Positions 25,501 to 37,500 of a stretch of DNA of 64,000 bases are shown here, piece after piece (the stretch's first letter is position 1; each line of letters begins with the position of its first letter). Position numbers and translations under genes: made by a program. The notes beneath the pieces are model-generated. The model was not told the DNA's origin. It saw only the letters and a program-made list of their open reading frames with translations, and made no database searches. The DNA is from Rhynchonema sp. JSB1_4 (Eukaryota > Nematoda > Chromadorea > Monhysterida > Xyalidae). The stretch covers positions 1 through 64,000 of the forward strand of contig JASAMV010002496.1 in the NCBI GenBank assembly GCA_030248065.1, in the 5' to 3' direction.

Positions 25501-28500
25501 TGAGTTCTCCAGTGTTGTCGTGTTGTTGTTCACATGTTGTTGTTGTTGTCGTGTGTTGTTCAATGTTGTCGTCATCCTCCTCTATACTGAACTGTTGCAC
25601 GCTGGTTTGACGCTGCATTTCTTCCAACATGTGACTGAACTTGCCGCTGTCGGTTGAAACATCAGCCGGTTCTGAAAGGACAGATCGATGAAGGTCATCG
25701 CATCACTGCATGTTATGGTACTTAGTGGTCGCGAAAATATAGGGTTCCGCCAAGCGCACAAAAAGAAACGTTCAATGAAAAGGTTAGCCCCACAAGTTGT
25801 ACCTGCTATCCGCGGTGTAGTGACTTGATGGTCGTAGATTGGGTCACCAAAACTATCCCCACTCTGACAACGGTGCGCGATCAAACGGTTGCCCTGAAAA
25901 TCAAAGTTTGACTCAAGTGCGTGCGCTCAGACAAAGTGCTTATTTCTGGTGCAAAATCTCTTCTCATATGGATGAGATAGTTTGATTATTATATTTTTCG
26001 AATTGATTAAGCGTATACCGAGTCCAGTCAGAGACCTACCGGACAGCGCCGGTTCGAATCCACGTTGGTTGCATGCCTTGTGACCAAAAAGACAATTCAA
26101 GCGCATGGTAATCGACTAATTCAAGCTTCTGGCTAAACATTAAAAGCTCAAGGACCGTTCAATGCAAAGCCGATATGAAGTGGCTACCCATAGTTTGATG
26201 AATCAGCTCAGAATTTGTGCGACAGTTTCGTGCCAGTTCAAACAAATCAAGTTTGAACCTGCCGAATTCCCAAATTCCGACAGAGCAAAAAAAAGTAAAC
26301 TGCGAAGTGCATCACTAACATGTGACGTCATATCGCTAAACACATCGGCGTCCGGCGCGGTGGCCAGGTCCTCCTCAGTGATCACTACCGTATCCTCACA
26401 TGCACCCACACTGAACGTGATGTGACGACCGCTGTAGGAGGAACGTTGACGTGTGACTGATTGATGTTTCACATTGTCCGTCGGCTGGCTTGAAGTAGTT
26501 GGGCTGTTTGGGTCTGAAATCAAAGCCGAATAATGTTTGGTCTTCTTCCTGATGGCGATCCTAGTGGAATTACGAGTAGTGCGAAAATTTGTGGAAGGAC
26601 TTTATTGCTGGGTTACATACTTTGTATGCCATTCACCTCTTCGCAACTTCAGTTCACAAGTTGTTGAGTTCACAACGTTTAGCCTTGTGACACGCGGCCA
26701 ATTCTCAGGACAATCAAACTGCACCATTTTCGGCGTTCAATTTTCGAGCATGACAGAGAAAGCAACGGTTTCGGCCACTTGGACGCATGATAAAGCTGAA
26801 AAATGAACCAACCCGTAGCCGGGCTAGCTTGCTTCACCAATGTTTCAGTATTTGGATTGTTCTTGCGTTCCCTGAGCCATTTTAGGTGATCGGACAGAAA
26901 GGTGGCGAGCGAACCATTCGCATTGTACTCAATCAATAGAATCACAGCGTTGTCGGTCTCGTAATACTGAAACAACGAAGTTCTCCGGCGTGAACCATTA
27001 TCTGCACGCATATGTTTCTATGCTTTATGCTTTTTCTCAAACTGTAGGTGCACCAGGCCATCGTGAGTGAAAAGCACCACGTGTGCCAGTGCCACCTGAG
27101 TGTAGATATGTACGTAGGTGGTATGTGCACTTTATTTTCTTATACTCACAAGAGCGCCAAATAGTGTTGTCATGAAACATCACATATTAAGGTGGAATTA
27201 TCGTTGGGTCGCGACCACAATTTTTGGGCGCAACGACCCGCCGACCACAGTGGTCGCTAACACCCTGTTATAGTTGAGCGCGACCAACTATAACTGCAGG
27301 GTGTCGACGACCTCGGGCTGCGACCTGCTGCGACCACCAAAAATGGTCGCGACCACGAGTTGAAAATTTTCAACTTTGCAAGTGGTCGTCGGCTATAAAA
27401 TCGATATGTATTGCCGGTATTTCAGTCGTAACGGAGTTCCTAGTTTTTTATAATTTTTTTCTGACCAAAACAAGCTGCTCCCAACTGCCAGAATTCATGC
27501 AGCAGGCCTGCCTAAGGCTCGGGGCCAGAGTGCTTCTATTTATTCATTTTCTCTTTCTATATTCGTTGCGACCAGCTGCGACCGCGCCCCCAAACGACCA
27601 CGCGACTTGGCGCCCAAAACCAACGCAAAATTTGGGCGCTTAGTGGCTGACGACCTTTTGGGCGCAACAGGTCGTCGACCAACTATAATTCCACCTTTAG
27701 TTCGGTGACATGAAGCTACCTAATGACGCTCCATTACCTTGATCAACTGGACCATATTCGGCACCTGTATTGGCACGAAATTCTCGCTGGTTTGCGTTTG
27801 AAATGTGGCGGCTTGCTGCACACGGTAGTGACTGGTTTTGTCGAGAAATTTCAGCACAAATAAGTTCGGGTTCTGTTCCGGTTCCGCGCACCCATCGTGG
27901 TTCCGGTCCTGCACCAACAGGGTGCTGGCGGCGAAAGCGCGCGCCGCACGCCCCGCGCCCGGAGCGGCCGAAGGACGCGCGGGCCGCCGCCCCCCCCCCC
28001 AGCCACCCCTCTGCCAACCCCCCACCAACAACACAAAACACACAAAAAAATACACGGCTGGCGGCAGAGGACGAACGCGGGACAACAACCGCCGACAAAC
28101 GCCGGAAGGAAGATAGTGATAAGTTTTTATTTATTTTTTATTTTTTTATTTGAGTTTTTGCACCTCCAGTGCCAGGTGAATGCAAACGCCCGCAGGCAAT
28201 GTGGCAAATCCTGTTAGAAAAACATGAAAATCTAACGTGAATTGAAATCACAGGTTCACGATGTACATGTATAAATAAGCAAAGTACAGTCGTATTGTCC
28301 AGTAAATACTGAATTGTTACAGAAATTGCATACATAACATTTCGGAACATGATCGTGCAGATCAACCAGAATTTTCCATGACTCATTTGAATGGTGTCTT
28401 GGTGGTCAAGGCCTGGAACTTTAAGAACTCAGATATGTACAGTGATAACATCGATGAACTTGATGGTACATGATGAATTTCTGGACCAACCTGTTATCGA

Positions 28501-31500
28501 GGGGGTGGGAATTACCGTACGTCCAAGTTCAGTGAGAGTGGTCAACTGTACAGCTGTGACTCGATGACAGCTAAATATCAAGGTCTGAAATTGTATTGTT
28601 GTTTATTGATGTCAGGTTATTTAGAACATGGTCAAACAGCTCCTTCGAAAGAACGGTTTTCTTGAATTTGGAATAGGGAAGGTCGATCACAGCCTGTGGT
28701 AGTGCGTTGAACATCAGTGCTGTTGAATACATGGCACTTTGCTGGTATCGCGTCGTGTTCGGCTTGTCCAATTTGATCGATTTCGTGTGGTTGGTTCGTG
28801 CGCTGGCTCGGGTCTCACATTCACTCAGAAGAGTGAACAGCTCGGGCAGACTAAACCTGATTCCATTAACGTATTGATAGACTGTACAAAGTCTGATTGC
28901 GAATACTTGTCTGTGGAATGGGAGCAACCCAACAGCCTTGAGCAAATCATGGTATGACGTATCACGTTGCCAATTATTCAGGATAGCCCTACAAGCAAAC
29001 TTTTGGGTGCGCTCAATTGTGATTTTGTCACATTTTCTGATTGGATAGCTTGAGCCACAACCATAGAGCATTACGGATTGCAACAGAGATATATACAGGC
29101 ATTTCAGACTATTTATTGGCACACTGCCACGGAAGGCTCTAGTCAGGAACCCAATGGTCTTTTTTACCTTAGCGCTTACTTTGTGACAATGCAGATTGTA
29201 GTTCAGGTGTTCATCGACCAGTATGCCCAAGTATTTGTATGAATTAACTTGTTCAATATTTGCACTGTTTATAACAATATTCACAGTGGGCCTGGTTGAG
29301 TGCATGCGTCGGAACACAACGAGTTTGGTTTTCTTTTCATTCACTTTCAGCATTTTACCTTCAAAGAAGGCGGTGATTTGGTCAATGTCAGTTTGCAAGT
29401 GAGAGATGCAGTTGTCTGTAACAGCTGGGTGAATGACCACAAGATCATCAGCAAATTTGATCATTTTGGTGCTAGTACTAAGCGTCAATTTGAAAATACT
29501 GTTCACATAAGCAATGAATAGTAATGGTCCCAGTACACTTCCTTGCGGTACTCCGCTTGTAATGTTTATCATTTCGGATTTGGACTTCCCGACACGAACA
29601 CACATTTTGCGATTTGAGAGATAACTCCGTAAGAGCAAAATAAAATAGCTTGGAATCGGGTAGTCAGTGATCAGACAGTTGATCAATGAATTGAAAGGAA
29701 CCGTATCAAACGCCTTTGATAAATCAATAAATGTGGCATAAACGAAAGGGTTTTTGTCCAGTTCACTGGTTATTAGTGAATCAAAATGCCATAGTGCATC
29801 ACTGCAGCCTCTTCCTGTCCGAAACCCGAATTGAAACCCACTTAGCTGTGGTTCAATGTACGGTAATAGAACCTTGTATATATGCCTTTCGAAGCACTTT
29901 TCTGTGATATTTAACAGACTTATCGGCCTGTAGTCATTAAAGTGTTGAGGGCGTGGTACTTTAGGAATGGGAACTGTGATTGACTCTTTGAACTCATCTG
30001 GTATAGTACATTCTTTCTGGCATCGTCTAATTAGACAGCACAGTGCAGGTGCTATTGCCGGAGCCAACTCCTTGAGTACAACAGGTTTTAGTTCGTCGAT
30101 GCCAGGAGATTTATGGAGTTTCAATTTCGAAAGAAAGCTCTTGACAAATTCCACGTCACATAGTTCAGTCTCAGGGCACTCCAACTGCCCTATTGGCTCC
30201 CTCCCAGGTTGGTCTGTTTTATTCCAGACACTTGCAAAGTGTTTGCGAAATTCTCTTGCCTTCAACACTTCATCAGTAATTAACTGTCCATCTTTGTTGT
30301 GCAAAGCAGGGATGTCAGATTTGATTTTTCCCTGTACTGCGTTGACATGTTGCCAAACAGCACGTTCTTGCAGTCCTTTTTTGAACGTATTGGCGTGAAA
30401 GTCTTTCCTGCATTGGCTTTCTAATTTCTTTACTTGCGCCTTCAGTTTTTTGACTTTGTAAAATTTTGGCGATCGTTTGTCTCTTTTTGTGGTTTTTAGC
30501 CAATTAGCATATGCTTGGTTTTTCTTCCGCGTTAGCTTTTCGAGGTCACGGGTAATCCATGGCTCCCGCTTTGGTTTGTTCGTAACTGGGAATGTTTTGA
30601 ACTTTGTATTTTGGTTAACGTGGAACGTTATCGTGTTGTTGAACCGCTGAAGTGCAGCATTGACATTAGGAGCTTCCGTCACCATTTTTGGCAAATTCTT
30701 TGCCGTGATTACTTCTCTGACGTAGTTCCAGTCTGTCTGGTGATACATAGGCACCCGGGAGTATTGTCTGTTGTTAACACCTTGGTCGGGGATGATAACT
30801 TTTGCTGACACAACAGCATGACTTTTTTCAATGGGTGTTTTGAGCTGAACTTTTGTTGTTAACGTTTCAGACACAAATAACACGTCGAGCAAACGCTTTT
30901 CATGTGTTGGTTCCGTGACTCTTAGTTCTAAGCCATATTCCTTTAATGACACCAGTAGGTCTGCTGATTCATTTTCGGTCAGACAGCAACAGTTCCAATC
31001 GCCTCCAAATATGTAGTGGTCGTATTTACCATCAATTTGACTCAGAAACGAGGTAACACCATCAACAAAGTCATTGATGGAACAAGCATGAGGCCCAGTA
31101 GGTGTTGGGGATCGATAGCCATTTAGTACAAGGATTTTGGATTTTCCAACAGTGATTGCGCACAGGCATACTTCCAAGTCTTTGATGCTGGAGTTGCTAT
31201 ACTTTGGAAGATATGGATTCAAATTCTTGCGAACATACGTAGCAACGCCGCCACCATTTTCATTTCGTCTCTTTTCAAAGAGCACATAACCATGTAGATC
31301 AAATTTGCCCATGGTTGTCTCTCCGAGTTTAGTTTCTTGAAGCATTAAAATATCAGGTTTATCGGCGGCAATATGGGTTTCAATTGTGTGAATCTTTCCT
31401 CTTAACGAGTTGACATTTATTGTTTCGCACAGAATTTCAGTGGTTTTGTGGCCTCTCGTATCGGTAGTGCACTTCTTTGATTTCTGTGCTCGCTTTGTGG

Positions 31501-34500
31501 TCATGTGTTCACCACTGTTAGGTGCACGTTTGCGTGTTTGCACGCTTTTTGATGGTTTATGTGTTGTCACATCCCTGTTTGTCTTTACTGCAATGGAGCA
31601 GTTGGATTCATCTTGAATCGACTTGGTTTCCACTTCATGATCCGTAGTCATAGTCTTATGCGACTGTGGACACGGTGCTTTCTCGCACTGAATTGTGTTC
31701 GAAACATCGAACCGTGGGTAACAGGACGCGTCGTCGCCATACAATTCACGGAACTGCTGTTCAATTTCAGCGATTTCATTTTGTCGGAACTGCTGTTCAA
31801 TATCAGCCAGATCATTCTGTTCACTTTCTGTTAGAGTGGATGGAATAAGTTCGTTCTCTCTCACCCATGTCTCTATGGTGTTTCTGTACTGTTGTACTGT
31901 TCGGGCTTGGAATTTGAGCGATTGCTTTGTGATCAGGCGCTCAGCGAACAGACAGACAATTGGGCCACAGTTGATACTGTCCGCCTGTTTGTGAATTGGA
32001 ATGCATGGGACGGTCAGAATGAGCCCTTTAGAACCAGTTAGCTTGTACCAGATGGTACGCAGGTTCATTTCAAGTTCGACATTGAGTTTCGGTTCAGAGA
32101 CCGTACCAGGTTTGATTTCCTGATAGATGCCATCATAATATGTGCCAACATTAGTGTCTTTGTTCACACACAGCAACGCCCAATGATTGTAACCGCGAAA
32201 CACGGGTATGAAGCAGAATTGCCAGTCTGTGTGTTCAGATAGCAAAGGAACACTCTGAGCGGTTCCCATATCGTCTGAATAGTGCCAGATTTTGGCATCG
32301 ACTGCTGTGTATTTATCAGACAACTGCAGGACACGCAGTTTCAACGTGGCGTTGATAATTGCATCGTGCCACCATTTGTCATTTATATTTTCTTTGTAAC
32401 CCGTGAAATCTGGTTCAGAACGTCGTGTGGACCGTTCATTTGGCCGTTTACAGGCCTTGTCAATCATTTTTGACTTATTGTTTTGCGTGGTGCCCCTTTG
32501 AGAAGGGGCACTTTTGCTGGGCGCGTTCTTGTTCACTGATCGTTTTTTGACGGACACTGTAACCCAGTCTCCACTGTTAATATTTGATTCGACCATGCAC
32601 GTGTCCGAGCTACATGCACTTGACATAGTGGTCTGATTCACTGCTTGAACAGCAGTCGTCGGTACCAGGGATGATACCACTGGACTATCATTGATTGGGT
32701 CATGACATGCCCAGTTTTCAGTGCATTCATCAATTTCGCTTTGACAGTTCATGTAAACTGAGTTGTCGTCATCAACACCTGCGTTTGGCACATCTTTTTG
32801 CAATGCCTGAAATCCGCTTGGTTTTTTTTGCTTCCCCGGGGTTGGGATGGTAGCCCCCAAAGCCTGGAATCGGGCTTGCTTTTTTTTTACCCCCAGCAGC
32901 GAGTTTGTTTGTTAGCACTCCATGATGCTGCCTTTTTTTCTTTAACCCGTAACGGCCAGGTTTGTTGGCATGCTCGAATCGGCCTGCCTTCTTTTTCTTC
33001 TCCCCGAGTCTGGATGCTTTATTTCAAATCCCCTGCCTTGTCCCCCTTTTCTTTACTCGCTGTGCCGGGGTGGCGCGCCCCAGCAGCCAAGCCGTCGTCC
33101 TGCTCCCACCATAGCACAGCCCATGATTTTACGATTTGTTGTTGTTTGGTTATTGTGGGGGGGGCGTGTTGTTTAGTAATTTCTAACTAAATATATTAAG
33201 TGAAATAGCAAGCAGCCGGGACTTGGCCTGGGCCCTGCCCCACCGGCCCGCCCCCCACCCACACCCCCACCCCCCCCCCCCCCTCCTCCTTTTCTTTGCA
33301 CGTCTTCGAAATCGTTTGTTTGATTGACCAAAGGGACGCTGTTTGACTTCACATTGCGATGCGGAACGCACATTGACTGTGGTTGCATGTCCTGGCACGG
33401 AGTGCGGGTGCAATTGCAAAGCTGGAATACCAGAGAATGTGTATGGTCCTTGAAACACTTGCAGAGGGTACATGAAGCAAAACGGTATCATGTAGAATGT
33501 CCATGAAATCAATGGATATGGGAACAACGTAGTAACCGGTGATGAGCAAAAGGTCAGGGGCGTATAACGATGATAGCCAGTCATTGTCATAACACGCGTT
33601 TGGGCACGTAAGTGTGTAGTGCCAAGGTATTGTACACCAGTATCAAACACACAGTGAGGGTGCGTGCTGCACTGCTGGTATGCACAGGGTCACGTATACC
33701 ACACCAAAGGTGGTACGCAACTTCGAGATAGGATCGGAATGTCATGCCAAAACTAGCATAGATCCTACTTTATTGTGATTGTGGTCGTTTGACTGAAACT
33801 GGATCTATATACAATATGATAGACTCAATGATTCACAGATTATTACACGATGTTTCGAGCTCGCTGTGATCCTCCAAACCACACCAAACATTATGGACAC
33901 GGCAGGCTTTGAACCTGCGTCTTCCAGATCCGGCCGTTCTAACCAGCTGAACTACGCGCCCGTCTTTCTCACACACCTACATACGTATGCACAGGGTTGT
34001 TTCAAAAAAAAAAAGTGGTCAATTAAAAAATTTTTTTTTTAAAAAAAAAATTTTTTTTTTTGAAACTCAGATTTTGCTTTTTTTTTTTAATAAAAAAAAG
34101 TTGCCCAAAATGGGCTAAAATGTCCAAAAATGGCCTTTTTCGAGGCAAAAAATTGGCACTTTTTTTCTGTGGACGAGACAATTTTTCCAAAATCGCGCCT
34201 GCGGCGCCCTGTATTGTCCCCAAATCCGTACAGGGATGCGCGGGGCTGGTCTTTTATAGTGATGTGGCACCGATAATGTACTACTACATGCTATTACACA
34301 TGTATATATGCAGGTCTGGTGCAAAACCGGGCGCGCAAAGTCGATCTGACGCGCAAGACTTGGGCTGTAATCGATATTTTGATGGTCGTATATCAGATAT
34401 ACGGCATTAGATGCATTAAAATACGTTGTACGGCATGCTACAATACATCAGAGTAACATCGTTAGTGAACATCAACCTCAGACTGGTCGGAGACCATGGA

Positions 34501-37500
34501 ATCTGCACAATACTACCGGGTGTCACCACACAAGTTCGGTCTGAGGCGAAAATTTTTCAATTTTTGAAAATTATGTTGTATCGATTTCACTTATCCTGAA
34601 ACGTCGTTTGCAACACTTTTTCTAATAAAAAAATTTTTCGTCAAAAAAAAAATCAAAAAAAAAATTTTTTTTTTAAAAAAAAAAAGCTCGTTAATAAAAA
34701 AATTTTTTTTTTCAACCCTGCGTATGCAGCTCCAAATGGCTGCACGATAACGTTATGCCTGACTCCATTTAACGTGTAACGCAAGCAGCGTAACACACAA
34801 CTGACGGCACGGGCTGTAGCCTGGGTTGGGAAAAAAACGTTTTTATTTCTTCAAAAAATCGTTTTTTAAACGTTTTTTAAAACGCCCAGATGACCTAAAT
34901 ATGCCCCCAAAAAATTGGAAAACGCTCATGTTGGGGAGAAAACGTGGTTAAATGAAGTAATTCTGTGTGTTCTGAGGCAAAATAAACGGGTTTCAACCCT
35001 TTTCTAGCGAGTTGTTAACATCTCATATGAGACCCGCATCATGGGACCTACTTTGGCCGGGATGATCATTGAAAGTTAAATGGTACTTCCAGTCAAACTC
35101 CGTATATCGACCTATCTCGACAAAGTAAAAATTGGTCAAAAATTTTTTGAAAAAAAATGGGACAAAAAATTGATTTTCCTTGATAATCAGGGTACTTTCC
35201 CTGAAAAATCAGGGAAAATCAAGGAAATTCCGGATTTAAAAAAACGAAAAATGACCCAGGCGTTTTTTTTTAAAAACGTCGTTTTTTAAGAAAAAACGCC
35301 GTCGTTTTTTTTGCCCAACCCTGGCTGTAGCACGGGTCAACGGACCATTACCACAGCGCAGCTAAACCCCATTGCAGGCCAGCCTCTATCCTACCTGAAA
35401 GGCAATCAGTGTCGGGTCCTGCACGCTGGGGGCGGTCACTGTGGCCGCCCATTTATCGATATCGAACGACGCCGAATCGAACGCCAGATAATGCCGGTAC
35501 AGACGTTCGGCTTTGAGCAAATATTTGGCCGTCTTCTTGCGCACGGCGTTGCGACGCGATACGTCCTGCTCGTGTTGCACGCCTGTGTGTGTGAATACGA
35601 ACGGTGTGTAGTTAATATCAACAAAATTTTTAAACATTTTTTAGAGCATTTTTTTAATTTTTTTTTTGAAAAAGACTCAGATTCGGTAAAATTTGACCTA
35701 GTTTGCCTCGGAAACGCGCAAAAACGCGAAAAAACTGTGACTTTAATTTAATTGCTCGTGTTCCGCACCTCGTGTAGCTAATATGAACAAAATTTTTAAA
35801 CAAGTTTGCAGAACATTTTTTAAATGTTTTTTTTAAAAACTCAGATTCGGTAAAATTTGCCCAACTTCGCCTCGGAAACGCGCAAAAACGCGAAAAAATG
35901 TGAGTTTTAATATCATTGCTTGTGTTGCACACCTGTGCGAATATGAACGGCGGTGAATTTAAAGAAATTTCTTGTGCTCCAGAATACTCGTCAACAACAC
36001 TGCGCCCTATAATTTCACCTTGCAACATCAGATTGACGGCAGATTTATAACATGTGAACGCGATCTCAAACGAGCCATCGGCTTCGGCGTTTTGCGCCGA
36101 CGATATGAATTGGGCAGCTTGCACCAGGTAGTCATCGGTGGACGAATTGTCATTGCCGCCGCCGCGGTGGAAGAACTTGAGGAAGCTACTGTTCGGTTGT
36201 TGCTTTTTCGGAGACGCATTTGCGCTGTTGCCTGTTGGGAACACAGAGCTGTTGTTGTTGTTCATGTGCTGCTTCCAGACCCAGGTCCATGACAATTGAC
36301 TGCCAATGGGCATGATAACAATAATTGTGACGGCGGCTGGGGTTATCATGAGTGCATTTGGGTCCTACGCTAACAGCGCAGGTGTTGGTGGAGCACCGGC
36401 AATGACATCAATTTATTGTGGTATAGTAAATTTCTAAATTCGTTGCCTCGTGCATTTTTACAGACGCAGGGAAAATCTCGTTCGAAGGCAAGTCGAAGCA
36501 AGCAACAAGCTCAACACGCAGATGGCTCGTATGCGTTTCGAATGTTTCAGTCACACAAGCTGTGTGTGTCAGCTGCGTGGCTTGTTCACTGTGTGTTGAG
36601 CTTGTTGCCTGCCTCGACTTCGAACAGGAGTTTCCCTGCGTCTGTAAAAATGCATGAGGCAGCGAAATTAGAAATTTCCTATAGTGCACGCACTGACGAC
36701 GGCCTGGTGCACGCATCAAGTGTGAAATTCCAAGGCACATCGCAAAAAATATGCACACGGCCCGGCTTTGAACCTGCGTCTTCCGGATCCGGCTGTTCTA
36801 ACCAGCTGAACTACGCGCCCGTCTGGCTGACGATCTCACATAAAGTAACACTACGCCAACACGAGCCCGATTTCGGAGCTGGCAAAATGGTGAAACATTC
36901 AGACGTGGCTGCTGATTTGGGAAACGTTACACGTTGTGGAATACAACGTGGAGCATGATGATTTTCTCTTTCTTTGCGTTTTGCAAGTTCACCACCTCCG
37001 AAATCGGGCTCGTGTTGGCGTAGTTTGCCTATACCTATTCTGCACCAAATGGCTGCACGTATGCGGCACACGTTAAGATGAACACACCACCACCGCTCTC
37101 GGAGTGATACATACACGCTGACTGCGCGCGGGTTGTTGCACAGGTCAACCAACTGGTATAATGAGCCACATCACATAGGACCACCACGACAGGGTGATGT
37201 TTCATACACACGTAAAACTCCCCTGAAAGTAACCTGAGCCTGTCGTAAGTCCAGCCAACGTTCCCAGCAGATCGCCGAAATTGCCCTCGCTTTTCACCGG
37301 TTTCAAATGTGCGGGCGCGCCGGTATCAGTTGTTCCAGGAGAGCCTGAATAAAAATTTGTGAGTTAGTATTACTTTTATATTATTATGTTTATCATCTTT
37401 TGTGCAAAGCACGTCCACAAGACAGCACCCAGTGCACTTTATTATGTTTATTGTTATCCTTTTAAAAAAATAAAACAAGAGAAAAGTAATTATCACATCC

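Noticed and set aside
26010..26070. Possible tRNA-like sequence with GGTTCGAATCC
   Set aside because: The B-box is good, but the T stem does not pair and no convincing A-box precedes it.
27697..28217. Overlapping Arg/Pro/Gly-rich frames on both strands
   Set aside because: GC-rich low-complexity sequence opens several frames. Only the minus-strand register continuing into the kinase-like sequence (LFVLKF) is accepted.
30000..30500. Plus-strand frames opposite the retrotransposon
   Set aside because: Shadows of the 1429-codon minus-strand frame.
33895..33964. Functional tRNA gene
   Set aside because: D and T arms are good, but the region between them is about six bases too short for an anticodon arm and an identical defect occurs in the second copy.
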